Assembly: GCA_023230485.1 (NCBI GenBank)
Contig: JALNXG010000039.1
Coordinates: 1 to 37,247, forward strand
DNA from: Melioribacteraceae bacterium
Lineage (GTDB): Bacteria > Bacteroidota > Ignavibacteria > Ignavibacteriales > Melioribacteraceae
DNA length: 37,247 bases
Reading direction: 5' to 3'
Below the pieces are notes generated by a model that worked only from the letters and a program-made list of their open reading frames with translations, searched no databases and was not told the origin of the DNA. The translations under genes were made by a program, and so were the position numbers. Shown here piece after piece: positions 1-8,261 of this stretch (position 1 is the first letter of the stretch; every line of letters starts with the position of its first letter).

Positions 1-6
1 ATATAA

Positions 7-11
7 CCTCC
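7..11 (-). promoter_or_regulatory. Shine-Dalgarno site of an off-window gene
   Basis: On the minus strand this reads GGAGG and lies only a few bases from the left edge, directly after the terminator hairpin of the TPP riboswitch. The start codon should lie at or just beyond position 1. Together with the riboswitch this implies a thiamine biosynthesis or transport gene reading leftward out of the window. The gene itself cannot be seen. Confidence 0.6.
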
Positions 12-13
12 GA

Positions 14-44
14 AATAAAAAAAGCCGTTTTGGGAAAACGGCTT
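14..44 (-). terminator. Intrinsic terminator, expression platform of the TPP riboswitch
   Basis: A 10-bp perfect stem (22-31 with 35-44) closes a three-base loop and on the minus strand is followed by a run of seven T. It sits between the TPP aptamer and a GGAGG ribosome site. This is the expected layout for transcription termination when thiamine pyrophosphate is bound. No competing antiterminator was worked out. Confidence 0.8.
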
Positions 45-61
45 ACTCAATTATTCCTACC

Positions 62-142
62 GCTTTCCTACGCTGGTATTATCCAGTTCAGGTTCAAGGG
101 TTTGCTCTCAGCCTCAAATATTACAATTGAAGCACCCCTAAC
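62..142 (-). ncRNA. TPP (thiamine pyrophosphate) riboswitch aptamer
   Basis: Read on the minus strand, the segment holds the conserved THI-box blocks in order: AGGGGTGC, GGCTGAGA, ACCCTTGAACCTGA, GGATAATACCAGCGTAGGAAAG (the last split here at TACC/AGCG only by loop choice). These form the two parallel arms that bind the pyrimidine and the pyrophosphate of TPP. It begins about 17 bases after the mltD stop codon with no terminator between, so mltD read-through may also enter it. It controls a gene to the left of the window, not mltD. Confidence 0.93.
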
Positions 143-159
143 GACTATGTATAAATCTA

Positions 160-2730
160 TTAATTAAATATTTTTAGTGTCTGTCCTGTTTTAATTTTGT
201 TTGTGCTCAAGTTATTCCAAGAAACGATTTCAGATACTAATACTTTATAGCTTCTGGCTATCGTCCATAACGATTCACCATTACGTACTTTATGCATCTT
301 AGAGCTATCATTGGATGCTGTTTTTTTGCTTGAAGTTGATTTTACTTGATTGCTCGTACTAGAGTGTATAATTAAAGTTTTTCCTGTTACGATTTTATTT
401 GATGACAGATTATTCCAATCTTTTATATCACTTACAGAGACTTTAAACTCTTCAGCAATTTCTCCAATTGAATCCCCTGACTTAATTCTATATTTTACAA
501 CATCATTAGTAACTTTTTTAGTATTATCACCTAATGCTGATACTTGTTCAGAACCGTGGATGACTAAATTAGAACCCATTAATAATTTGTTGGAGTTTAA
601 TTTATTCCATTTTTTTATCTGTGCGATTGTTACGTCAAACTTCTTTGAAATCTCACCTAATGAATCACCTCTTTTTACTTTATATTTTACGGTAGAATTT
701 GTTCTCCCGGTAGATGCGACTGAATTTTTGTAATTCTTAGAATCACCAGAATAGATTGAAAGTTTCTTCCCTCTTGAGATTCTATCAGAACGGAGATTAT
801 TCCAATCTTTTAATTGAGCAATTGTAACACCATATTTAGTAGCTATGCTTGAAAGTGATTCACCGTTTCTTATCCTATGTTCAATCCATGTATCTTCACT
901 TTTAATGTCAACTAATTTCTCTTTTTCTGAGCTAGACATTGAGTCTATTTGAGAATAATATTCTAATTTATCTGCGGGTACAAACACACTAATAGTCTGC
1001 CCAACTCTTACTCTTGAAGTATATGGAAGATTATTCCAGTTTCTTAAATCAGATACTCTTACATCAAACATATCAGAAATAGCCATTAAATTGTCTTTAG
1101 CTTTAACTGTATATGCGATTGCTGTTTTCCCTTCCGGGACAATAACTTGGACTATTTCGTTCTCAGCTTTTTCATTTTCTAGGTCTAAAGCATCCGCCTG
1201 AGCTATCTGTTGCAATTGGTAGGGTGCTTCAGAATTTTTGTCTCTTATTTGCTCTTCAATTGCCGGCATGGAGTCTGTATTTAATACTAATTCAACATCA
1301 GAATCCGAATAACCTTCAAGTGGAATTTTTATCTCACTACCTGATTTTAATTTTGAACGCGTTGATAAAGAATTAACCGATGCTAATCTACTTGCCGAAA
1401 CTTGATAATTAGCAGCTATTCTTGAAAGTGTCTCCCCCTTGGAAACTACATGTACCATATACTGAAGCTTTGCGTCATCTGGAATCAAGGATAAGTTATT
1501 AGCAAATTGTTCGTATGTTAAAGTAGGAACCTTAATTGGATATCCATTAGGATATTTAGCAGGCGTAAATGGTTGAATTAATTCAGGATTCATCTCCTTT
1601 AATAAATCATCACTAATGCCTGCGCACTTAGCTAACATATTAAGTCCTACTGAACCTTCAATTCTATGAGTTACATATTCATGTGGTTTTTCATATTGAA
1701 TTGAAGTGAATCCATATTTATCTGGTTGACTTGCTATTAATGTAACAGCAATATACTGAGGCACATAATTGCGAGTTTCTTTTGGAAGATGTTGACGAAT
1801 TTCCCAGAAATTACTAGAACCCGCTCTCCTCATTGCTTTACGAACTCTACCTTCGCCACTATTGTATGCGGCTAATGCTAAGTACCAATCTCCCAATGAA
1901 TAGTAAAGGTCTTTCAAATGACGAGCCGCTGCTAAAGTTGCTTTTTCCGGATCTCTTCTTTCATCTATATTGAAATCTACTTTTAAATCGTATAACGTTC
2001 CCGTGCCTTTGATAAACTGCCAAAGACCAACCGCTTTAGCCCATGATCTTGCTGTAGGATTTAATCCGCTTTCAATCATACTTAAATACAATAACTGCTG
2101 AGGTACTTTTTCTTTTTCAAATATTTGTGCCATCAAAGGGAAATATTTTCCCGATCTTGATAACCATAAATTTATATACTTACTTCCTTTTCCTGTAAAA
2201 TATTCGAGATATTGTTCTACATATTGATTTACTTCTAAAGGAAAATCCCCAATTCTAATTATATTAGTAACAACATCTTTATTATTCAAAGAATCATCTG
2301 CAATATCAATTTCAGGAATTTTTTTGCTTAACCATTCTTCCAAAGCACTATTTGATGCATTTTCAGGAAGTTCATCAAGACTATTTACGTATCCTTGATA
2401 ATCTTCTACAATAGAATTTTCTAATTCTAAGAATGATTCATTTTCTTCTATATCAGGGAAATAACTTAATTTATTAATAATAGTAAGTGCTTGTTCGTAA
2501 TGATCCAACGATTCGGATTTAAAACCTAATTTTTGTTGATAAAGAGCATTAACATAATCCTGTCTTGCGTTCTCCAGCATTTCACTTACTACTGAATAGG
2601 CATCTACTTCTGTTAATGTTTCTTGATTTGCTAATTGGCGGGTTTCACTTGTCGCACTATTGAAAATTCCACATGATGGAATCAATGCTATTGTTGCAAT
2701 AACACATATTAATAGTATTGGTTTTCTCAC
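160..2730 (-). CDS. mltD: MltD-like membrane-bound lytic murein transglycosylase with six LysM repeats
   Basis: This 856-residue lipoprotein should cleave peptidoglycan glycan strands. The N-terminus is a hydrophobic signal ending in the lipobox LIPSC, with Cys20 as the lipidation site. A linker region is followed by a family-1 SLT domain at about 200-300, with catalytic Glu220 in the motif SMIESGLNP and the later motif AAYNSGEGRV. Six LysM peptidoglycan-binding repeats follow at about 425-470, 538-585, 617-660, 681-725, 745-790 and 811-855, the last five carrying the recurring WNNL/WNKL motif. E. coli MltD is much shorter with two LysM repeats, so this is an extended version. A sigma70-like promoter lies directly upstream at 2761-2789, and the gene stands alone. 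Function is confident; the symbol is by domain architecture. Confidence 0.92.
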   Translation of the reverse strand: MRKPILLICVIATIALIPSCGIFNSATSETRQLANQETLTEVDAYSVVSEMLENARQDYVNALYQQKLGFKSESLDHYEQALTIINKLSYFPDIEENESFLELENSIVEDYQGYVNSLDELPENASNSALEEWLSKKIPEIDIADDSLNNKDVVTNIIRIGDFPLEVNQYVEQYLEYFTGKGSKYINLWLSRSGKYFPLMAQIFEKEKVPQQLLYLSMIESGLNPTARSWAKAVGLWQFIKGTGTLYDLKVDFNIDERRDPEKATLAAARHLKDLYYSLGDWYLALAAYNSGEGRVRKAMRRAGSSNFWEIRQHLPKETRNYVPQYIAVTLIASQPDKYGFTSIQYEKPHEYVTHRIEGSVGLNMLAKCAGISDDLLKEMNPELIQPFTPAKYPNGYPIKVPTLTYEQFANNLSLIPDDAKLQYMVHVVSKGETLSRIAANYQVSASRLASVNSLSTRSKLKSGSEIKIPLEGYSDSDVELVLNTDSMPAIEEQIRDKNSEAPYQLQQIAQADALDLENEKAENEIVQVIVPEGKTAIAYTVKAKDNLMAISDMFDVRVSDLRNWNNLPYTSRVRVGQTISVFVPADKLEYYSQIDSMSSSEKEKLVDIKSEDTWIEHRIRNGESLSSIATKYGVTIAQLKDWNNLRSDRISRGKKLSIYSGDSKNYKNSVASTGRTNSTVKYKVKRGDSLGEISKKFDVTIAQIKKWNKLNSNKLLMGSNLVIHGSEQVSALGDNTKKVTNDVVKYRIKSGDSIGEIAEEFKVSVSDIKDWNNLSSNKIVTGKTLIIHSSTSNQVKSTSSKKTASNDSSKMHKVRNGESLWTIARSYKVLVSEIVSWNNLSTNKIKTGQTLKIFN

Positions 2731-2760
2731 TACAACTCCACTGGATTGAAATATAATTGC

Positions 2761-2789
2761 AATATAAAATCTATTGCTTTCTTTGTCAA
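2761..2789 (-). promoter_or_regulatory. Sigma70-type promoter of the mltD-like gene
   Basis: The minus strand reads TTGACA (2784-2789), a 17-base spacer, then TATATT (2761-2766). This is close to the bacterial housekeeping consensus and sits about 30 bases upstream of the mltD start codon. It differs from the TTTG/TAnnTTTG promoters of Bacteroidia. It is predicted from sequence only. Confidence 0.65.
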
Positions 2790-2869
2790 GTATTTTCTTA
2801 TATAACCTATCTTTATTCGTTGTTTATCAATAAGTTATCAAATCAGACCCTAAAGTATTAACATACATA

Positions 2870-3436
2870 TCACAAAGAATATTCATTATCAAATTTTAAC
2901 TTCTTTTGTACATCAGACGAAAGCACAATTATGCCTAATCCGTATTTTTTTACTTTTTCTAAATCATCCATTAGGATATCAAAATAGGATGTTTTTATAT
3001 ATCTAAATGGATTGAATAATACTATGTTTTTCTTATCTGCTGTTAAAGCCATTACTAAAGCTAACTTAATTCTAAAACCATAACTCTCGTCATCAAAATT
3101 ATTTTCTAAATAAGGTTCTAAGCCAAATTCCTTTACTAATTTGTCATCATATTTCTCATTTACAGATAATAAATTTTCTTTTACAGTCATCCATGGGAAA
3201 GCAGCATATTCAGGGATAATATATACTGATTCATTTTGATTTATATCTGCAATTTTACCTTCCGTTGGTGGTGCTTTGCCTGATAATATTAAACCAAGTT
3301 CATATAAAAGATTGCTTTCTGAAGCTAGAATAATTGTTTTACTCTCCTTTGGTATCTCTAAAGATAATTTATCAGAGTAAATGATTTCTTTGGAATTATT
3401 ATTTTTATATGGGAAACGAACTTCAATTAAATTCAT
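2870..3436 (-). CDS. Degenerate ABC transporter ATPase-like protein (NitT/TauT type), probably catalytically dead
   Basis: This 188-residue protein keeps the outline of an SsuB/TauB-type ABC ATPase. The Q-loop neighbourhood IIPEYAAFPWMTVKENLL resembles the family's EPALFPWLTV stretch, and a hydrophobic strand plus NPF stands where Walker B plus DEPF should be. Every catalytic motif is lost. The Walker A site (about 38-46) reads ASESNLLYE instead of GxSGxGKST, the Q-loop Gln is Pro, the signature near 116-124 lacks LSGG, Walker B ends FN rather than DE, and the H-loop His is Ser. The reading frame is nonetheless intact and starts 10 bases after the permease-like gene, with an AGGA ribosome site. 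It is the last gene of the aroC run. It could be a structural or regulatory remnant rather than a transporter motor; the family assignment is inference from spacing and residual motifs. Confidence 0.6.
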   Translation of the reverse strand: MNLIEVRFPYKNNNSKEIIYSDKLSLEIPKESKTIILASESNLLYELGLILSGKAPPTEGKIADINQNESVYIIPEYAAFPWMTVKENLLSVNEKYDDKLVKEFGLEPYLENNFDDESYGFRIKLALVMALTADKKNIVLFNPFRYIKTSYFDILMDDLEKVKKYGLGIIVLSSDVQKKLKFDNEYSL

Positions 3437-3446
3437 ATATATCCTA

Positions 3447-4067
3447 TCATCTTCTAAAATATTTATTCAAAAACGAAAAAGAATAATCTATTATCCATAT
3501 TAACAAGCTGATAATAAAACTAACAACCAAAACAGCATATATGTCATTAAAAACATATCCTTGCTTTAACACTGCGCCTAATCCATCCTGCCCATTTATA
3601 AATTCATAAATTAAAACCAGCAACCATACTTCATAATGGATGTTCTTAATTTTTCTCGAAAGATTTGAATAAAATAATTTTTCTTTTACTGCATCAAAAT
3701 TAATTGATAAATCGTTTGCGAACTTTGAATATCCCGGATTTATTTGGCTTTTTGTTTTATTTATCTGAATAAGAACAAGTATCAATGAATAAAGAAAAGC
3801 CAGCACAAATTCTGACCATATTTTACCAGGGAATAATAAATTGAGTACAATTGCAAAAATTAAAACTGGCAAATATTTTATAAAAAATAACTTTTCCACT
3901 ATCGATATTAATGCATTAGTTATGGCAGGTGTAAAATGAAGTAGCGCATACATGAAAAGATATAAAATAGCTAAAGTAGAATAGACAACCGTAGAAGTAA
4001 ATGCCAAATTCTGAACTATTAAATAATCCTCTAAAATAGAGATAAATTCTAACCAAATATAAGTCAT
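3447..4067 (-). CDS. Reduced ABC permease-like membrane protein (NitT/TauT type)
   Basis: The 206-residue protein has about five hydrophobic segments (near 23-45, 62-82, 84-103, 145-160 and 173-195). Its second half follows the plan of SsuC/TauC permeases: a cytoplasmic loop at 113-140 where the EAA motif should lie, then YEFINGQDGLG (compare the family's E-x6-GLG motif), a last membrane helix and a basic tail. The EAA loop has lost its conserved EAA and Gly, and the protein is shorter than the usual 250 or so residues. It sits 10 bases before the degenerate ATPase gene and 15 bases after the metal-dependent hydrolase gene. No substrate-binding protein gene is near. I infer a degenerate partner of the ATPase-like protein; a plain uncharacterised membrane protein remains possible. 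Confidence 0.5.
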   Translation of the reverse strand: MTYIWLEFISILEDYLIVQNLAFTSTVVYSTLAILYLFMYALLHFTPAITNALISIVEKLFFIKYLPVLIFAIVLNLLFPGKIWSEFVLAFLYSLILVLIQINKTKSQINPGYSKFANDLSINFDAVKEKLFYSNLSRKIKNIHYEVWLLVLIYEFINGQDGLGAVLKQGYVFNDIYAVLVVSFIISLLIWIIDYSFSFLNKYFRR

Positions 4068-4082
4068 TGTGCTTTCTCTCTT

Positions 4083-4733
4083 TTATTTAACTTTTGCAAT
4101 ATAGGGATTATTTCTTTTTTCATAACCAATTGTTGAAAATTCACCATGTCCCGGAAAGATTTTAATATCATCATGCAATATAGAAAATAATTTTTTAATA
4201 GAGTCCATTAGCTCGTTTAAATTGCCGCCCCAGAGGTCAGTTCTTCCGATTCCCTCCTTAAAAAGAAGATCACCTGTAAAACAGATACTATTTTCTAATG
4301 AATAGACACAATACTCACCTGGCGAATGCCCGGGTGTATGAAAAAAATTAAATTTATTTTCACCTAATTTTAATTCTGATATATTCTCAAAATAGTTATC
4401 AGTATCAGGAGATTCTTCAATATCAAGCTCGAACATACTTCCCTGAGTTTTTAATAATTCTAAAAGAAACTTATCCTTCTCGGGAATAATTAATTCTGCT
4501 TTATACTTGTCTACTATAAATTTATTACCTAATGAATGATCAATATGGCAATGAGTATTAAGAACATATTTTAGATTAATACTCTCGCTTGAGATATAAG
4601 AACAAAATTCATTTTTTTCTTCTGCGAAATACATTCCCGGATCGATTACCATTCCTTCTAATGAATCAGAACAATAAACTAGGTAAGTATTTTCATAAAA
4701 CGGATTAAACACAAAACTTTTTATTTTTATCAT
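4083..4733 (-). CDS. Metallo-beta-lactamase fold hydrolase, glyoxalase II-like
   Basis: This 216-residue protein has the full dinuclear-metal site of the glyoxalase II (hydroxyacylglutathione hydrolase) branch: HCHIDH at 61-66, His132 and His136 in the HTPGHSPG segment, Asp155 in FTGDLLF, and His196 in FPGHG. It resembles the short YcbL-type members that lack the long substrate-binding C-terminal domain. It probably hydrolyses a thioester or related ester in the cytoplasm; the substrate cannot be told from sequence. Its start codon overlaps the aroC stop in an ATGA arrangement, implying translational coupling, and the permease-like gene follows after 15 bases. Confidence 0.85.
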   Translation of the reverse strand: MIKIKSFVFNPFYENTYLVYCSDSLEGMVIDPGMYFAEEKNEFCSYISSESINLKYVLNTHCHIDHSLGNKFIVDKYKAELIIPEKDKFLLELLKTQGSMFELDIEESPDTDNYFENISELKLGENKFNFFHTPGHSPGEYCVYSLENSICFTGDLLFKEGIGRTDLWGGNLNELMDSIKKLFSILHDDIKIFPGHGEFSTIGYEKRNNPYIAKVK

Positions 4734-5935
4734 AGCTTAAAATTATCTTTGAGATTAGTCATGTATGATTTATTATAACTTTCAAAGTTAGAGGTAGTTT
4801 CTTTTATTGAATCTCCGCCAAACTTTCTTTGGAAATATTTTGAAATTGACCAAGCAGCCATCGATTCGCCAATAACAGCACAAGCAGGAACAGCAACGAA
4901 ATCGCTTCTTTCACGTCTTGAAATTATATTCTTCTGAGTAGCAAGATCAACTGAATGTAATGGATTCATTAATGTCGCGATCGGTTTCATTACTGCACGG
5001 ATAACTATCGGACTTCCGTTCGATATTCCCCCTTCAATTCCACCAGCTCTATTAGTTTTCCTGATAATTTTTTTATTCTTCAAATAGATTTCATCATGTA
5101 CTTCTGAACCGGGAACATTTGCCGCTTGAAAACCAATTCCTATCTCCACACCTTTAATAGCATTAATCGACATTATTGATTGCGCAATTTCAGCATCGAG
5201 TTTATCTTCAAAATGAGCAAATGTACCTAACCCTACCGGAACACCTGTAACTACAACAACGAAAGTACCACCTAATGTATCACCTAATTTCTTAATCTTT
5301 TTTATTTTATTTATGATTTTAGTTTCATGTTCAAGATCTAAAACACGTACCTGACTTTTGTCTGCAGTTTCATTGATTTTATTGATATTTTTGGGGAGAT
5401 TAGTAAATAGTAATTCATCATAGAAATTATTTTTCGGAAAAATTCCACCGATACTTTCTACAAAACTTTGGACTTTAATTCCAAATTCATTTAGATATAA
5501 TTTTGCAACTGCACAAGCCGCTACTCTTGCGGCAGTTTCCCTAGCACTCGATCTTTCAATTGAATTTCTGATATCATCATAATCATATTTTATTGAACCA
5601 ACTAAATCTGCGTGTCCCGGTCTTGGAATAGAAACCTTATCCGGTTTATTTTCAATATCCGTATAGGACATTTTTTCTGTCCAATTTTCCCAATCACTAT
5701 TCTTTATAAATAAGGTGAGAGGTGAGCCCAATGTTTTACCGAATCGAACGCCACTTAAGATTTCAACTTGATCAGATTCGATCTTCATTCTTAGGCCTCT
5801 TCCATAACCATGCTGCCTGCGTTTTAATTCGTTATTGATAAAATCGGTATCGATTTTTAGATTGGATGGGAGTCCATTTATAATTACAGTAAGACCTTTA
5901 CCGTGAGATTCACCGGAAGTAATAAATTGAAGCAT
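4730..5935 (-). CDS. aroC: Chorismate synthase
   Basis: The enzyme converts 5-enolpyruvylshikimate-3-phosphate to chorismate with reduced FMN, the last shared step of aromatic amino acid synthesis. Diagnostic stretches are ITSGESHGKG at the start, RPGHADLVG, the Arg/Ser-rich SIERSSARETAARVA segment and GGIEGGISNG. The start is placed at the Met beginning MLQFITSGES (401 residues). An in-frame ATG 13 codons earlier would lie in the T-tract of the htrA terminator, and family members begin at the chosen Met. The terminator ends only about 25 bases before the start, so aroC may rely on read-through or a promoter buried there. The gene is coupled by ATGA overlap to the hydrolase gene. Confidence 0.96.
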   Translation of the reverse strand: MLQFITSGESHGKGLTVIINGLPSNLKIDTDFINNELKRRQHGYGRGLRMKIESDQVEILSGVRFGKTLGSPLTLFIKNSDWENWTEKMSYTDIENKPDKVSIPRPGHADLVGSIKYDYDDIRNSIERSSARETAARVAACAVAKLYLNEFGIKVQSFVESIGGIFPKNNFYDELLFTNLPKNINKINETADKSQVRVLDLEHETKIINKIKKIKKLGDTLGGTFVVVVTGVPVGLGTFAHFEDKLDAEIAQSIMSINAIKGVEIGIGFQAANVPGSEVHDEIYLKNKKIIRKTNRAGGIEGGISNGSPIVIRAVMKPIATLMNPLHSVDLATQKNIISRRERSDFVAVPACAVIGESMAAWSISKYFQRKFGGDSIKETTSNFESYNKSYMTNLKDNFKL

Positions 5936-5957
5936 TCTGCCTACGTTTTTATCCAAA

Positions 5958-5992
5958 TATATAAAAAAAAGCACCTCTATAATAGAGGTGCT
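5958..5992 (-). terminator. Intrinsic terminator after htrA
   Basis: An 11-base stem (AGCACCTCTAT at 5970-5980 with its complement at 5982-5992) is followed on the minus strand by eight T. It lies 16 bases after the htrA stop codon and about 25 bases before the aroC start. It closes the long run that begins at 16221 and may attenuate transcription entering aroC. Confidence 0.85.
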
Positions 5993-6008
5993 AGTAAATA
6001 ATCTTTAA

Positions 6009-7502
6009 TTATTGTGGGATTTCTAAACCAACAAATCGAGTTGTCCCTGATTGATCTACAATTTTGAGTAGTACTGCATCACCTTTCTTACTATTTATTA
6101 ATTTCTTGAACTCAGAAATCGAAGAAACTTCTTTTCTATCCACCTGAGTAATTACAGTTCCTTGAGGAATATTTTGTTTAAATGCTTTGCCATAATTCTT
6201 TACTTCACTAATCAATATTCCTGAATCGATTTTATACTTTGATTTTTCTGATGATGATAGATTCTTAACGGTCATACCAAGACTTTCAAAAACTTCCTCA
6301 GTTTTTGAATCGTTCTCTTTTGCATCTTCTTTCTTTTTCGAAGCTACCGTTTCTACATTATCATCATCTTTTGCTTTTAGTGTAACATATCTTTCAATTT
6401 CCTTACCGTCTCTAAATAAAGTCAATTTAATTTCAGAACCAGCTCTCTTAGAAGCAATATATCCTTGTAGTTCATTCGGTTCATTTACTTCTCTTGAATC
6501 AATTTTGAAAATCACATCACCTTCTTTAATGTCTTCTTTTGATGCAGCACCACCTTTTACTACTTCTTGAATTAAAACACCTTTAGCAACAGAAAGTCCT
6601 AACGCTTTTGCCGTCTGTGCATCAACAGTAGAGATACTTACACCAATATAACCTCTGCTTACTTTACCGTTAGCAATAAGATCATTTGCAACTGATTTCG
6701 CCATATTAATCGGTATTGCGAATCCATAACCGATATAGCTTGACGTCATTCCATTTGTAGCTATTGCTGAATTGACACCAATAACTGAACCATTGAGATC
6801 AACTAAAGCACCACCGCTATTTCCAGGATTAATTGCCGCATCAGTTTGAATAAAATTCTCTACTCCATAACGATCTTTAATTATATTAATATTTCTTCCG
6901 ATAGCAGAAACAATGCCTGCTGTTACAGTAGATGATAATGAAAGTGGATTACCAATAGCCATTACCCACTGCCCTACTTTTATTGCATCTGAATCACCAA
7001 GATAAGCTGCGGCTAAATTCGATGCATCAACTTTTATAACTGCCAAATCAGTCAATGGATCTGTGCCCACAACTGTCGCTTCCACTTCTCTTTTATCATG
7101 TAATGTAACAGTAACTTGCTTGGCATCTTCAACAACGTGATTATTTGTTAAAATATAACCGTCGTCAGTAATTATTATACCACTTCCGCCTCCCTGTTGT
7201 TCTTTCGGCACATCATCTCTAAATGGAAAGAAAAAATGAAATCCTTCCGGTAAATCATTTTTTACTTTGGTTACAACTGTGATTTGAACAATTGAGGGAG
7301 TTACTTTTTCAGCTACATTTACAAATGCATTATTAAAAGCTGCTGCCGCTTCTTCTATTTTTTCTACTGGTGGTTTTTCTGCACCAATTTTTATATCAGC
7401 AAAACTTGGTTTTACCCATCCAAATCCGGAAACCATTACAGCTCCGAATACAATACCGATAACGACTAAACTTATCGTACCGATAAATCCTTTATTTTTC
7501 AT
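6009..7502 (-). CDS. htrA: Periplasmic serine protease, DegP/HtrA family, with two PDZ domains
   Basis: This 497-residue envelope protease should degrade or refold misfolded exported proteins. It has an N-terminal hydrophobic signal or anchor (about 6-27), then a trypsin-like domain with the triad His122 (TNNHVVED), Asp152 (TDLAVIKVD) and Ser229 (GNSGGALVD). PDZ1 covers about 283-378; an acidic and lysine-rich linker follows; PDZ2 covers about 405-495. A good Shine-Dalgarno site (AAGGAG) precedes the ATG. It is the last gene of the run from 16221, 18 bases after recO, and a terminator follows. Length and architecture are normal for the DegP group. Confidence 0.95.
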   Translation of the reverse strand: MKNKGFIGTISLVVIGIVFGAVMVSGFGWVKPSFADIKIGAEKPPVEKIEEAAAAFNNAFVNVAEKVTPSIVQITVVTKVKNDLPEGFHFFFPFRDDVPKEQQGGGSGIIITDDGYILTNNHVVEDAKQVTVTLHDKREVEATVVGTDPLTDLAVIKVDASNLAAAYLGDSDAIKVGQWVMAIGNPLSLSSTVTAGIVSAIGRNINIIKDRYGVENFIQTDAAINPGNSGGALVDLNGSVIGVNSAIATNGMTSSYIGYGFAIPINMAKSVANDLIANGKVSRGYIGVSISTVDAQTAKALGLSVAKGVLIQEVVKGGAASKEDIKEGDVIFKIDSREVNEPNELQGYIASKRAGSEIKLTLFRDGKEIERYVTLKAKDDDNVETVASKKKEDAKENDSKTEEVFESLGMTVKNLSSSEKSKYKIDSGILISEVKNYGKAFKQNIPQGTVITQVDRKEVSSISEFKKLINSKKGDAVLLKIVDQSGTTRFVGLEIPQ

Positions 7503-7520
7503 AATATTTCTCCTTATTAC

Positions 7521-8261
7521 TTAAAACATTTTTAACGATTTTAGCCCGCTAAATTCGGGAACGTGATACCTTAAATACTGTTCCAAAAACTTAATAATAT
7601 TATTTAGTTCTGTTGAAGAGTGAATCTCTTTTTTGAAGTTTAGACAAGTTATAATTTTAAAAAGTTCCTTACTAAATTGAAATGAATGAAAAGAATTTTG
7701 TGAACACCCCTCACAAATAAACCCTTTTTCAAAATTAAAATTGATTAATTCGAAGTCAATATCTAAATCAGTATTACACACACCACATTTCTTAAAGTTA
7801 ATTTCAAAACCTGTATGACGTATAAAAAAAAGGAAATACCGAATGAATAATTCTGCCTCATCATTTGATTTAGAATCTTCAAATCGGGTGAGTATTTTAA
7901 TCGTACCAAGGAATAGTTCTTCATTTTCGTAATTTTCCAGAATAAAGAAGTTTAATAGTTCAGCGATTGCAGAGGAATACTTTAGTTTTTCTAAATTACC
8001 TTTAATCGAGGGGTAATAATCGACCAAATCTACCTCTTTAATCAATTGCATATCTCTACTATCTTTATAATAGATAATAACCTCAACATGATTTAAAGTA
8101 TCAATCTTAGAACCGGTCTTTGTTTTACTTTGTCTCAATGCACCTTTTTGAATTAAAGATATTTTGCCAAACTCACGCGAATATAAAGAGAGAATTAAAC
8201 TACTATCAGAAAATGGAATTTTACGAATTATAATTCCGGATATTTTTTTTATTTCTGACAT
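7521..8261 (-). CDS. recO: DNA repair protein RecO
   Basis: RecO mediates loading of RecA on single-stranded DNA in the RecFOR pathway and anneals complementary strands. The 246-residue protein has the expected N-terminal OB-fold (about 1-80) with the typical opening IIIRKIPFSDSS, a helical middle, and a zinc site of two CxxC pairs (Cys159/Cys162 and Cys183/Cys186). The length is normal. Its ATG overlaps the mtnA stop codon by one base, so the two are probably translationally coupled. Confidence 0.93.
   Translation of the reverse strand: MSEIKKISGIIIRKIPFSDSSLILSLYSREFGKISLIQKGALRQSKTKTGSKIDTLNHVEVIIYYKDSRDMQLIKEVDLVDYYPSIKGNLEKLKYSSAIAELLNFFILENYENEELFLGTIKILTRFEDSKSNDEAELFIRYFLFFIRHTGFEINFKKCGVCNTDLDIDFELINFNFEKGFICEGCSQNSFHSFQFSKELFKIITCLNFKKEIHSSTELNNIIKFLEQYLRYHVPEFSGLKSLKMF

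Noticed and set aside
350..1050. Spaced, similar DNA segments that could pass for a direct-repeat array
   Set aside because: They fall in frame within the mltD-like gene and each encodes the same part of a LysM repeat, so protein duplication explains them; spacing and identity do not fit CRISPR.
5936..5974. An earlier in-frame start adding 13 residues to chorismate synthase
   Set aside because: The ATG is within the T-tract and stem of the htrA terminator, and the family begins at the later Met.
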